Source of the DNA: JACCYQ01 sp036675565
Lineage (GTDB): Bacteria; Bacteroidota; Bacteroidia; Chitinophagales; Chitinophagaceae
Assembly: GCA_036675565.1 (NCBI GenBank)
Contig: JAKFER010000216.1
Coordinates: 16,397-80,396 of the forward strand
DNA: 64,000 bases
Reading direction: 5' to 3'
Positions 52,999 through 61,816 of the stretch are shown here, in pieces; position 1 is the first letter of the stretch; every line of letters begins with the position of its first letter. The translations under genes and the position numbers were made by a program. Below the pieces are notes generated by a model, which searched no databases, was not told the origin of the DNA, and saw only the letters and a program-made list of their open reading frames with translations.

Positions 52999-54627
52999 AT
53001 GTACGACATTTTGCAACTGAACGATATGCTCGTTCCTGAATTGCTGGATATTGCTGAAGAGCTTAAGATTCCCAATGTAAAAAAACTAGATAAACAAACG
53101 CTGATCTATAAAATCCTGGATAACCAGGCTCTTACAGAAAGTGAAAAGAAAGACCTTGATGGTAAGGTTAAACGTAAAAGGATAGTAAAGGCCACTACCG
53201 GGAATATTACGGAAGAAGCAGAGGTGGAAGAGGAGAATGAGCCTGAAAAAGCACCGGAAAAAAAACCGGCACCCCGAAAATCAGCAGCACCTAAAAAAGA
53301 TGATAAGCCTGTAGTAAAGAAAAACGTGAAAAAGAAAGGTGATGAAGAAAAACCAGCTGAACTTCCATTACCCCAAGCTAAAGAAGAAAAAGAAGAAGTA
53401 GCTGAAACTCACCAGGCAGCTGAACAAACAGATAATAAGCCAGCTCCTCCGCAAAACCAACAAGCTCCAAAAGTTTACCCCCAGCGTCGCGACCAAAGTT
53501 TTAATATAGAATTTGATGGAATTATTTTGGCTGAAGGCGTACTTGAAATGATGCCGGATGGTTATGGTTTCCTGCGCAGCAGCGATTACAACTATTTGTC
53601 TTCTCCCGATGATATTTATGTTTCCCCATCTCAAATAAAATTATTTGGTTTAAAAACCGGTGATACAGTATCTGGTTCTGTAAGACCGCCCAAAGAAGGT
53701 GAAAAATATTTTGCTTTATTAAAAGTAAGCCTGATCAATGGCAAAGGACCAGAAGAAGTTCGGGACCGTGTTCCTTTTGATTACCTGACACCATTATTCC
53801 CATTTGAGAAATTAAACCTGTTTACTGAAGCCAATAATTACAGTACAAGAATAGTTGATCTCTTCAGCCCAATTGGAAAAGGACAGCGTGGATTGATCGT
53901 TGCCCAACCAAAAGTGGGTAAAACGGTTTTATTAAAACACGTGGCTAATGCCATTGCTGCCAATCACCCCGAATGCTATTTAATGGTGGTTTTGATTGAT
54001 GAAAGACCTGAAGAAGTTACCGACATGGAACGCAGCGTAAAAGCTGAAGTGATCGCTTCAACTTTTGATGAGCCTGCAGAAAAACACGTAAAAGTATCTG
54101 CAATCGCCTTACAAAAAGCAAAACGCCTGGTTGAATGCGGACATGATGTAGTTATACTTTTAGATTCAATAACCCGTTTGGCCCGAGCACATAATACCGT
54201 GGCGCCAGCTTCTGGAAAAGTTTTATCCGGTGGTGTGGAAGCAAATGCGATGCAGAAACCAAAACAGTTTTTTGGTGCAGCCCGTAAAATTGAACACGGT
54301 GGATCATTAACTATCCTGGCCACCGCGTTAATCGATACAGGATCTAAGATGGACGAGGTGATCTTTGAAGAATTCAAAGGAACCGGTAATATGGAATTAG
54401 TGCTTGATCGCCGACTGGCCAACAGGCGTGTATTCCCTGCAATCGACCTGGTTGCATCATCTACCCGTCGCGATGATCTGTTACTGGACAAAGATGTGTT
54501 ACAGCGCATGAACCTGCTTCGCGTATACCTGACCGATATGAATACCGAAGAAGCCATGAATGAATTATTAAAACGCATGAGAGGTACAAAAGACAACGAA
54601 GAGTTTTTAGCCTCAATGAACCGGTAA
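52999..54627 (+). CDS. rho: Transcription termination factor Rho
   Basis: The 542-residue hexameric RNA-dependent ATPase ends transcription. The N-terminal Rho_N helical domain is about 1-48 (MLVPELLDIAEELKIPNVKKLDKQTLIYKIL). A long disordered Lys/Glu/Pro/Ala-rich insertion covers about 50-165, as in other Bacteroidota Rho proteins. The RNA-binding cold-shock domain is at about 168-245 (GVLEMMPDGYGFLRSSDYNY), then the ATPase with Walker A AQPKVGKT near 306-314, LIDERPEEVTDM, the Q-loop region and the R-loop SGGVEANAMQKPKQFFGAAR. A lipoprotein gene follows 17 bases later and may share the transcript. Confidence 0.97.
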   Translation: MYDILQLNDMLVPELLDIAEELKIPNVKKLDKQTLIYKILDNQALTESEKKDLDGKVKRKRIVKATTGNITEEAEVEEENEPEKAPEKKPAPRKSAAPKKDDKPVVKKNVKKKGDEEKPAELPLPQAKEEKEEVAETHQAAEQTDNKPAPPQNQQAPKVYPQRRDQSFNIEFDGIILAEGVLEMMPDGYGFLRSSDYNYLSSPDDIYVSPSQIKLFGLKTGDTVSGSVRPPKEGEKYFALLKVSLINGKGPEEVRDRVPFDYLTPLFPFEKLNLFTEANNYSTRIVDLFSPIGKGQRGLIVAQPKVGKTVLLKHVANAIAANHPECYLMVVLIDERPEEVTDMERSVKAEVIASTFDEPAEKHVKVSAIALQKAKRLVECGHDVVILLDSITRLARAHNTVAPASGKVLSGGVEANAMQKPKQFFGAARKIEHGGSLTILATALIDTGSKMDEVIFEEFKGTGNMELVLDRRLANRRVFPAIDLVASSTRRDDLLLDKDVLQRMNLLRVYLTDMNTEEAMNELLKRMRGTKDNEEFLASMNR

Positions 54628-54644
54628 ACTTTAAAATCAAATCT

Positions 54645-54953
54645 ATGAAAATGAAACTGAACAAAATGATCGCCCCGCTTGCTCTGTTAGTCATATTGGC
54701 AACTGCTTGTGGTGAAAACAAAGCAACGGAAACCACAGAAACAACCACGGATAAAACCACCACGGTTTCATCAGCTGACTCCACTAAAAAAGTGGATGAT
54801 GGTGTAAATGTTTCCATCAAGGGCACTTCAATTGATATCAGTGGCAAGGAAGGTAAAGTAGAAACTAAAACCGGTACTGACATACAGGTAAATAAAGAAG
54901 GACTTAAAGTGAATACAAAAGATGTAAAAGTTAAGGTTGGCAATCTTCCTTAA
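54645..54953 (+). CDS. Small Thr/Lys/Asp-rich lipoprotein
   Basis: The 102-residue protein has a signal peptide ending in lipobox ATAC (Cys at about 22) and a mature part rich in Thr, Lys and Asp. Two beta-repeat-like segments (VNVSIKGTSIDISGKEGKVETKTGTDIQVN and EGLKVNTKDVKVKVG) have a repetitive Val/Lys/Asp pattern. Function is unknown. It lies 17 bases after rho and is closed by a strong terminator, so it is probably cotranscribed with rho. Confidence 0.75.
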   Translation: MKMKLNKMIAPLALLVILATACGENKATETTETTTDKTTTVSSADSTKKVDDGVNVSIKGTSIDISGKEGKVETKTGTDIQVNKEGLKVNTKDVKVKVGNLP

Positions 54954-54973
54954 TCTGATTTATAAATTGGTAA

Positions 54974-55006
54974 AATGCTTCTCCGCAAAATGGGGAAGCA
55001 TTTTTT
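54974..55006 (+). terminator. Terminator after rho and the lipoprotein gene
   Basis: An 11-bp stem AATGCTTCTCC / GGGGAAGCATT (one G-T pair) with a 6-base loop is followed by six T residues. It precedes the mnmH promoter element by ten bases. Confidence 0.9.
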
Positions 55007-55015
55007 ATTTGCCGG

Positions 55016-55023
55016 TAAATTTG
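55016..55023 (+). promoter_or_regulatory. mnmH -7 element, start-codon proximal
   Basis: TAAATTTG matches TAnnTTTG exactly and ends four bases before the mnmH ATG at 55028, so a leaderless transcript is likely. The expected -33 region falls inside the upstream terminator stem and contains no TTG. Confidence 0.4.
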
Positions 55024-55027
55024 CATT

Positions 55028-56104
55028 ATGGCTATTGAAAAATTACAAATCGATCCGTTTATTCAATTGTCAAAACAGTACCCGGTCATTGATGTGCGAT
55101 CACCGGGAGAATTTTCTCATGCTCATATTCCCGGTGCAGTAAATCTCCCTTTATTCAATGATGAAGAAAGGAAAGTAGTGGGTACTTTGTATAAACAAAA
55201 AAGCAGGGAAGAAGCCATCAAAGCCGGGTTGGATTTTTTTGGTCCCAAAATGCGTAATGTTGTTGAATTTGCTGAAACCATCACCACAAAAAATGCAGGC
55301 AACGCTGATCCCGGAAGTAGGCAAAAAACAATTTTGGTACATTGCTGGCGCGGCGGCATGCGAAGCGGTGCAATTGCCTGGTTGCTGGATCTGTATGGTT
55401 TTAAAGTGTATAATTTAACGGGCGGTTATAAAAATTTTCGCACTCATGTTTTATCCATTTTTAATCATTCAATTCCAATCCATATTTTGGGAGGATATAC
55501 CGGCTCTGGAAAAACGGAGATTCTGAAAGAATTGGAAAAACAAGGTCAAAGCATACTGGATCTTGAGTTCATAGCTAAACATAAAGGTTCCGCATTTGGA
55601 AATATTAATATGCCTGCACAGCCAACCCAGGAAATGTTTGAGAACCTGCTGGCAATCGACATCATGGCCTTGAATAAAGAAGCCGGTATTATTTGGGTAG
55701 AAGACGAAAGTCAGCGAATTGGACAGGTAAATATCCCAACCGGATTTTGGGAACAGATGCGGACTTCTCCTGTTTTTTTCCTGGATATTCCTTTTGAAGA
55801 AAGATTAAATCACCTGGTTGAAGAATATGGTGAACTGGATAAAGAAAAAATGACGGGAGCCATCACACGCATTCAAAAGCGGCTGGGGGGTGCAGAAACT
55901 AAGAATGCCCTTTCATTCCTGGAACAAAACGATATGAAACCCTGTTTCCGCATTCTATTAAAATATTATGATAAGTATTATATCAAAGCCCTGCACAATC
56001 GGGACAACATTGAAACGTTAATACAAATGTTGCCTTGCGACACTGTACAACCTGAAAACGTAAAAACCCTGTTGAACCAACTCAAAATCCATGAGAACCC
56101 TTAG
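55028..56104 (+). CDS. mnmH: tRNA 2-selenouridine synthase MnmH (SelU)
   Basis: The 358-residue enzyme replaces sulfur by selenium in the wobble 2-thiouridine of certain tRNAs, using selenophosphate. The N-terminal rhodanese domain (about 1-145) has the active-site Cys106 in HCWRGGMRSG. The C-terminal P-loop domain begins at GGYTGSGKTEIL (about 154-166) and binds nucleotide for geranylation and selenation. RSPGEFSHAHIPGAVNLPLFNDEER is a strong family signature. The selenophosphate synthase selD starts at 63866, about 7.8 kb downstream. The next gene overlaps its 3' end by 14 bases. Confidence 0.95.
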   Translation: MAIEKLQIDPFIQLSKQYPVIDVRSPGEFSHAHIPGAVNLPLFNDEERKVVGTLYKQKSREEAIKAGLDFFGPKMRNVVEFAETITTKNAGNADPGSRQKTILVHCWRGGMRSGAIAWLLDLYGFKVYNLTGGYKNFRTHVLSIFNHSIPIHILGGYTGSGKTEILKELEKQGQSILDLEFIAKHKGSAFGNINMPAQPTQEMFENLLAIDIMALNKEAGIIWVEDESQRIGQVNIPTGFWEQMRTSPVFFLDIPFEERLNHLVEEYGELDKEKMTGAITRIQKRLGGAETKNALSFLEQNDMKPCFRILLKYYDKYYIKALHNRDNIETLIQMLPCDTVQPENVKTLLNQLKIHENP

Positions 56105-57122
56105 CCTCCTTTTTTTCTTTTGTGTTATTGGTATTCCAGTTTTTTCCCAAACGCTTACCGGGCTTTGGATGGGCAACCTGGTAAACGACAGTAACGGGAA
56201 AGAACAAAAATATGAACTGGCATTAAGCGAATACCGCGGCAAAGTAACTGGCTACTCATACACCACTTTTTTTGAGAATGACCATTATTATTACAGTGTA
56301 AAAAGAATAAAAGCGGAAAGAGAAAACGAACAATGGATCATTACGGATGATAAAATGATCTCCAATAATTTTCCGGAAAAAGCAGCTAAAGGTGTAAAAC
56401 AAACTACGATTTTCACGCTGAATCAAAAAGACAGTACCTGGGAAATGAATGGAACCTGGAAAACCAATCAAACAAAAATATATTATTCATTAACCGGCCA
56501 GTTGCACATGGCCGAAGAAAAAGATTTAAGTAAATCTGACCTGTTTCCGCACCTGGGTGATTTAAAGCTTGAAAATGATGTTCCTTTCTATACCCCGGAA
56601 AAACGGTTGTTAAGTATGGGTAAATTCAGGGTTGATAAAACAACTATGACAAGTGTTAATCAACCAGGAAAAGATTTGAAAAATACTTCGCTAGCCCCTG
56701 TAACTATTCAAGCAGCGCAGGGCATACAAGCATCGGATGAAAATAATATAGTTGACAAAGAGGAAAATCCACTAACCATAGCCGGTAGAAAAGTAAATAT
56801 TATGGAAACCATTTACTTTACAGGTGACAGTTTAACACTTGCATTATATGATAATGGAGAAATAGATGGCGACACCGTTAGCGTTTACCTGAATGGAGAA
56901 CCTGTTTTATCCAGGGAAGGGTTAAAGGCTTCAGCTATTAAAAAAACCATATATCCACAAAACACTGGTGAGGACATGCAGGTTGTTTTGGTGGCCGAAA
57001 ATCTTGGAAAGTATCCACCCAATACCGGCTTATTGGTTATCAGGGACGGTGATGCAGTTTACCAGGTACGTTTCAGCGCCGATCTTGAAAATAGCCCTGC
57101 TATTATTTTTAAAAGGAAATAG
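56091..57122 (+). CDS. Exported beta-rich hypothetical protein
   Basis: The 343-residue protein has a signal peptide (cleavage after FSQ at about 20). The mature part begins TLTGLWMGNLVNDSNGKEQKYELALSEYRGKVTGYSYTTFFENDHYYYSVKRIKAE and reads as a beta-rich barrel followed by a domain with PVTIQAAQGIQASD and DSLTLALYDNGEIDGDTVSVYLNGEPVL, a pattern known from Bacteroidota secreted proteins. No catalytic motif is seen. It overlaps mnmH by 14 bases, so they are cotranscribed, although a functional link to tRNA modification is not obvious. Confidence 0.8.
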   Translation: MRTLSLLFFFCVIGIPVFSQTLTGLWMGNLVNDSNGKEQKYELALSEYRGKVTGYSYTTFFENDHYYYSVKRIKAERENEQWIITDDKMISNNFPEKAAKGVKQTTIFTLNQKDSTWEMNGTWKTNQTKIYYSLTGQLHMAEEKDLSKSDLFPHLGDLKLENDVPFYTPEKRLLSMGKFRVDKTTMTSVNQPGKDLKNTSLAPVTIQAAQGIQASDENNIVDKEENPLTIAGRKVNIMETIYFTGDSLTLALYDNGEIDGDTVSVYLNGEPVLSREGLKASAIKKTIYPQNTGEDMQVVLVAENLGKYPPNTGLLVIRDGDAVYQVRFSADLENSPAIIFKRK

Positions 57123-57294
57123 ATTTTATTAAAAGACATAACTAATATGGTGAAATCTACAATTGGTGTGCGATAAGAATGTTTTAAGCTAATTGGACAT
57201 TTTAAATTTTTATCACTAAAAAAAGGCAAACTTCTTATTGTTAGGAGCGATAAGAAACAAAATGATTTAGCTATTACGTTTGAATAGTCCTAAA

Positions 57295-57323
57295 AAAGCC
57301 ACCTGTTTGTACAGGTGGCTTTT
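57295..57323. terminator. Bidirectional terminator between the exported protein and T9SS genes
   Basis: An 11-bp perfect stem AAAGCCACCTG / CAGGTGGCTTT with loop TTTGTA lies between two convergent genes, with A-tract on one side and T-tract on the other. Confidence 0.88.
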
Positions 57324-57341
57324 GGGGGGAAAAGAGATCAA

Positions 57342-60300
57342 CTATTGTTTAATCAGTTTGATCAATTTTCTTTTACTATCCTGAATAACCATTACGAAGT
57401 ACATTCCTCGGATATAATTTTCTCCTAACCGTATAGTGGAGCCGGGCATTACATTCTCTTTCCGCTCTATAACCCTGCCCAGTTCATCCATTACGCTTAC
57501 CCGTACAGGCTCATTTGTATTACTGCTCTTTACGGTTATTGTGAAGTAGCTATTACTTGGATTAGGTGCAGAGACCACTTCAAATAAACTCTCAGTAACA
57601 ATTTCATCTGGCCGTTTAACTGGTTTAACTCCGCCGCCTTTACCACCACCACCTTTGCTTTCTTCATTGTTAACGATTACAATAGTGCTGCCGGTTTTAA
57701 CTACAGTTGTGGGATCAACATCATCGCTGGTTCCCGGTTGATTATCGTAATAGATCTCGCCGGTATTTTTATTAAAGATCTTCATATGAATCTTATCAGT
57801 ACCGGTTCCATCCAGTGCACCATCAATCACCGTCATGATAAAGCTAACACCGCTTTGCCCGTTTGTGATCTTACCACTTCCTTTAAACTGTGCTTTTGCG
57901 CCAGAGATCGCCAGGTATTCGTAATTGAGTGCATTGAATTCGAAGTCGCCTACTTTAAATTCAAATTGTGTTTCACCTTTTGGATAGGTTGCTGTTTTAA
58001 AATAATTACTCTGGAAGCCATAGCTCACCATTCCTTTTGCTGAAGGATAAGAGGGATGTGCACCTGCTTCAGAATAGAATTTACCGCCACCAAATGCGTA
58101 GCCACCATTAGGATCATAGATCACTACAATGGCATCCATATCGCCATTTGTATTTGCATAACTAACATTGCCATCCTGATCGATGATTTCCATTCTTAAT
58201 TTGTACACACCTGCCGTACTGAATTTGTAGCTACCAGTTACCGTTCCGTTTTTCAAACCACTTGGTTCGGCTGTTACTCTGCCGGTAACCGTGCTGTTAT
58301 CAACTACCCAACGTGCTGTGTGTTTGTTACCCGGTACATCCCAGAAAGTACCGGCAAAACTTATGGTGCTTCCGATCTTATAGGATGATCCACTAACTGG
58401 AGCAGTGATGTTGTGTGCAACTACAATACTGGTTTCTCCAGTGGTTGCATTGCCTGAAGCATCTCTACACTCTACGGCAATAGTATAAATCCTTTGAGAT
58501 TTTGCAGCACCCCGTTCAGCACGAAGATTAACGGTATTATCACCTGTAATTAACCAATCCGGCGCAATATCATCATCTCCGGTTCCATCTATGGGTTCAT
58601 TGCTGCTAACATTAATGATTTTACAGGTGGTAGTTCCGCAAACATCATTGCTAACTACATTGATCGTAACTGGTTTCATTTTACGGTTGGGAGGCCATAA
58701 AGATGATGGGTTTGTGGTTATACTTGTAATAACAGGTTGGATGTGATTCACCACTGTCACAGTTGCTGTTTTGCTATTGAAGTTGCCCGATGCATCTGTT
58801 ACTGTCACCGTAACCGTTACAGGCTTACCGATATCAGCACAACTAAAGGATTTGATATCAGTTGAGAGTTTCAGATTCGCTGCAGAGGTACAATTGTCTG
58901 ATGAACCAAAATTTACAGCATCATCGCTGATAGTGGCGGAGCCATTTGGATCAAGTTGTACAGTGATGTTCTGCGTTCCTACGGTTGGTTTTATTTTATC
59001 AACCACCGTTACAATTGCCGTTTTGCTATCGAAATTTTCAGACGCATCCGTTACTGTCATCGTAACTGTTACAGGCCTACCTATATCTGCACAACTAAAG
59101 GATTTGATATCGGTGGAGAATTTCAGATCCTCTAAAGAAGTGCAATTTTCTGATGAACCAAAATTCACAGCATTATCGGTGATAGTGGCTGTGCCTGCGT
59201 TGTTCAGCTCAACCGTGATGTTTCTGGTTTGAACTGTTGGAGCTGTTTTATCTTCTACAGTTATCGTTTGCGTACATGTAAATAATCTCCCTTTAATATC
59301 TGTAACATTAAACGTACGTTTAATAACTTTTTTGATACTTGTACTGGCCGCATCTTCTGCGTCTTTATATGTAATAGTTGCAATAGCACATACGCCAGGC
59401 GTAACACTACCTTTTGCAGCAATCAATTGTTGCTCTGAAATTATACTGCCTGTAGTATTATACGCCAGTGTTGTAAGTGTCTCAATTGCACTTGTGTTAC
59501 AATTGTTGATGCTGATATCCTGAGGACAATTGAGTACCAGTGGCGTATTGACAGCATCGAGTGGTGCACAATCATCTGCGTCTGGTATGCCATCGTTATC
59601 ATCGTCCGGATCGGTACAATCAGCAAGGCCGTCGCCGTCTGTATCCGCAAAACCTTCATCTGTTGTTCCATCGCAATCATTGTCGAAGCCATCACATATT
59701 TCGGTAGCACCAGGGTAAACAGAAGCAAGATCATCTCTGCAATCGCCGGGTTGTTGGTTTACTTTCTTTACAAGCCCTTCGACAAAAAGAAACTGGCAAC
59801 CGATTATTACATTACCTGTATAGTAGCCATCGCCATCTTTATCAATAACCCATTCTGTTTCGGGATTATTTGTAGCATCATTATCTGCACAATCAGACCC
59901 TTTGGGGTTGTAAATATAATTTCGTCCATCCAGCGGAGGTAAACATGAACCTTCAGGTGACGGAATGTATAAATTGTTTGCGTATCCATCTTTATCTTCA
60001 TCCAGATACCATAGAGTGGCGGCATTGATTTCAGCATTATTATCGTTGCAATCAGACCCTTTGGGGTTGTAGATATAATTTCGTCCATCCTGCGGAGGTA
60101 AACATGAACCTTCAGGTGACGGAATGTATAAATTGTTTGCGTATCCATCTTTATCTTCATCCAGGTACCATAGGGTTTTTGGATTTATTTCAACATTCTT
60201 ATCATTGCAATCAGCATCGGACAGCAATTCGCTCGCTGCAAAATATCCGGCAGGCCTTTGGCATTGAAAAAGCACCGTTCCCCCGACAAATATTCCTGCA

Positions 60301-61262
60301 CCATGCATGTCACCATCATCATCTCTCATCCAAATCTGACCTGGGCGTTGTAAAGGATCATTATCATCACAGTCCCCTTCTTGTTGATTGTTTTTAATTG
60401 AATAATCTTCGCCTGGGGAAGTGCATTGAATAACAGGGGTGCCTGCATAGTAGCCATCTTTATCCCTATCAATTACCCATGCAGCGTCTGGATTAAAATC
60501 AGCATTATTGTCATCACAGTCAAGAATAGGACTGAGTTCACCTGAAGTCTTATAGTGTGGCGGTCGTCCGCACTGCACAACAGGTATATTTGAACCAGCA
60601 AAACCATCTCCATCTAAATCAGGGTACCACTTTTGGCCTGGATATTCTAATGGATCAAACTGATTACAATCAAATAATTTCTGTACATCCATTGTGCCAT
60701 TTCCGGAACTCAAAGGCTCTGAAACGAATGTTCCATTTTTCCGCAGTTGGGTATATGATACATAATTGCCCTCAGGTTTTTCGCATTGTCTATATTGAAA
60801 ACGGCTTGCATCAATGTACCCATCATTGTCTGGATCGCTATACCAAGTTTCACCTTCATACGTAGCAATAGGGTCACTGTCATTGCAATCCGTTGCGTTT
60901 GCTAGAGACAATTCCTCAAAGAGTTTATAGCCTATTGGACGGTTACATTGTACTATAGTTACCCAATCCGTATATCCATCTTTATCAAAATCTTTATACC
61001 ATTTAGTGTTTGGGTTAATAGCGGCATTGGTATCATCACAGTCAAAATCATTGGTAACCCTTCCAGAATAAAACCCACAGCCAAACGCTACCTGAACAAG
61101 GATGTAATCATTTGGATTGCCAAATCCATCTCCGTCATTATCAGCAAAACATTTTGTTAAGGGGGTACCTTGAGAAAATGTAATCACGCTAATAACTAGA
61201 AAAAATAAGAGAAAGAATATTCTTAATGATAGTGCCATTTGATGTTGTAAATAACATTTCAT
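57342..61262 (-). CDS. Large secreted T9SS cargo with MopE-type calcium-binding repeats and HYR-like domains
   Basis: The 1306-residue protein has a signal peptide (cleavage near FSQG, about 31) and then about nine repeats of a Trp-Tyr-x-Asp-x-Asp-x-Asp-Gly type (such as WYKDFDKDGYTD and WYLDEDKDGYANN), each ending in an Asp-Cys-Asp-Asp turn, characteristic of MopE-like putative metal-binding motifs. A thrombospondin-type-3-like acidic stretch (DTDGDGLADCTDPDDDNDG) follows near 530-550. Two 84-residue HYR-like Ig domains occur near 675-842. The C terminus (about 1229-1306, FEVVSAPNPSNSYFTIT to LIKLIKQ) is a type A T9SS sorting domain. The protein should be exported across the outer membrane and bind calcium; adhesion is a plausible role. 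Start may be Met9 (61238). Confidence 0.9.
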   Translation of the reverse strand: MKCYLQHQMALSLRIFFLLFFLVISVITFSQGTPLTKCFADNDGDGFGNPNDYILVQVAFGCGFYSGRVTNDFDCDDTNAAINPNTKWYKDFDKDGYTDWVTIVQCNRPIGYKLFEELSLANATDCNDSDPIATYEGETWYSDPDNDGYIDASRFQYRQCEKPEGNYVSYTQLRKNGTFVSEPLSSGNGTMDVQKLFDCNQFDPLEYPGQKWYPDLDGDGFAGSNIPVVQCGRPPHYKTSGELSPILDCDDNNADFNPDAAWVIDRDKDGYYAGTPVIQCTSPGEDYSIKNNQQEGDCDDNDPLQRPGQIWMRDDDGDMHGAGIFVGGTVLFQCQRPAGYFAASELLSDADCNDKNVEINPKTLWYLDEDKDGYANNLYIPSPEGSCLPPQDGRNYIYNPKGSDCNDNNAEINAATLWYLDEDKDGYANNLYIPSPEGSCLPPLDGRNYIYNPKGSDCADNDATNNPETEWVIDKDGDGYYTGNVIIGCQFLFVEGLVKKVNQQPGDCRDDLASVYPGATEICDGFDNDCDGTTDEGFADTDGDGLADCTDPDDDNDGIPDADDCAPLDAVNTPLVLNCPQDISINNCNTSAIETLTTLAYNTTGSIISEQQLIAAKGSVTPGVCAIATITYKDAEDAASTSIKKVIKRTFNVTDIKGRLFTCTQTITVEDKTAPTVQTRNITVELNNAGTATITDNAVNFGSSENCTSLEDLKFSTDIKSFSCADIGRPVTVTMTVTDASENFDSKTAIVTVVDKIKPTVGTQNITVQLDPNGSATISDDAVNFGSSDNCTSAANLKLSTDIKSFSCADIGKPVTVTVTVTDASGNFNSKTATVTVVNHIQPVITSITTNPSSLWPPNRKMKPVTINVVSNDVCGTTTCKIINVSSNEPIDGTGDDDIAPDWLITGDNTVNLRAERGAAKSQRIYTIAVECRDASGNATTGETSIVVAHNITAPVSGSSYKIGSTISFAGTFWDVPGNKHTARWVVDNSTVTGRVTAEPSGLKNGTVTGSYKFSTAGVYKLRMEIIDQDGNVSYANTNGDMDAIVVIYDPNGGYAFGGGKFYSEAGAHPSYPSAKGMVSYGFQSNYFKTATYPKGETQFEFKVGDFEFNALNYEYLAISGAKAQFKGSGKITNGQSGVSFIMTVIDGALDGTGTDKIHMKIFNKNTGEIYYDNQPGTSDDVDPTTVVKTGSTIVIVNNEESKGGGGKGGGVKPVKRPDEIVTESLFEVVSAPNPSNSYFTITVKSSNTNEPVRVSVMDELGRVIERKENVMPGSTIRLGENYIRGMYFVMVIQDSKRKLIKLIKQ
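58737..59240. repeat. Two tandem 252-bp repeats encoding HYR-like domains
   Basis: Two adjacent 84-codon units (58989-59240 and 58737-58988) encode near-identical Ig-like domains opening PTVQTRNITVELNNAGTATI and PTVGTQNITVQLDPNGSATI respectively, and sharing STDIKSFSCADIG. They lie inside the large T9SS gene. Confidence 0.85.
59896..60213. repeat. Recent 159-bp tandem duplication within the T9SS gene
   Basis: Copies at 59896-60054 and 60055-60213 differ at only three of the first about 118 bases, and more in the rest. Each encodes one 53-residue MopE-type unit (DEDKDGYANNLYIPSPEGSC, RNYIYNPKGSDC). High identity indicates recent expansion by one unit. Confidence 0.9.
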
Positions 61263-61816
61263 ATTGTTTGATTTAATTTTTATAGAAGTGTAAATAATTT
61301 TTTAAACTACTTAGGTAAAAAAGAGCAGGCTAACAATGAAGATTCGGGAATGTATTTGCAACAATTTGTCTTTGGCGCTGTACATACATTGAAGTTTGGT
61401 GAGTAATAAATGTTTCTGTTGGTTAAAACACGGAATTGGAAACTATCAGTTGATCTATTGGGGAAGGGATTCAATTCTTTTTTCAAAAATGAAATACACG
61501 AGGAGGATCAGGAGCAGGACCACAATGATCAACAGAATCAGTGTCCAATCCTTTATTCTCATAAATGCAGTTTCAGTTGAAAAAGATTACGACTGGAAAT
61601 ATAGGCAGCAACTGAAGGGCAATCCAATTTTAAGAGGCGACAAACGGCTGACAAGTACCCGTACAAAATGCTGTCATGCGACCGGACAAGTTCCGGACAG
61701 CACAAACAAATGATCTTACTTTCAATAGGTTATAATTGGCCTACCGAGGAAGTGTAGATTTTGAAAATGAGGTCATTCGTTATTTATTAATCGGGAGTGT
61801 ATAAAAACTACTGCAA
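61263..61816. other. 554-bp region between TPR regulator and T9SS gene
   Basis: Apart from the 35-codon minus-strand frame at 61455-61562, I see no gene. A 105-codon plus-strand frame (61396-61713) has no recognisable features and is antisense to the small frame. Base composition and low hydrophobicity give no support for it. The region should hold the promoter of the T9SS gene, whose exact location I cannot fix. Confidence 0.5.
61455..61562 (-). CDS. Putative 35-residue single-pass membrane peptide
   Basis: ATG at 61562 opens a 35-codon frame ending in TAG at 61455. The product is MRIKDW followed by about 19 hydrophobic residues (TLILLIIVVLLLILLVYFI) and a charged FEKRIESLPQ tail, an ideal single membrane segment. 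A TATATTTC element (one mismatch to TAnnTTTG) lies about 45 bases upstream on the same strand, at 61605-61612. It sits between the TPR-HTH regulator and the T9SS gene on the same strand. Coding status is unproved, but the hydrophobic pattern is too clean to ignore. Confidence 0.4.
   Translation of the reverse strand: MRIKDWTLILLIIVVLLLILLVYFIFEKRIESLPQ

Noticed and set aside
53976..54596. 206-codon open frame on the minus strand within rho
   Set aside because: It is antisense to the ATPase domain of rho and reads as low-complexity Ser/Thr/Arg, without any domain.
58771..59232. 153-codon open frame on the plus strand with internal repeats
   Set aside because: Its repeats mirror the tandem HYR-like domains of the T9SS gene on the other strand.
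59896..60213. Two near-identical repeats considered as CRISPR or insertion-sequence ends
   Set aside because: Period is 159 bases, in frame, and the encoded repeat continues as protein units; no spacers or transposase.
61396..61713. 105-codon plus-strand frame in the 554-bp gap
   Set aside because: Basic, low-similarity sequence with no start context; antisense to the more convincing small membrane peptide frame.
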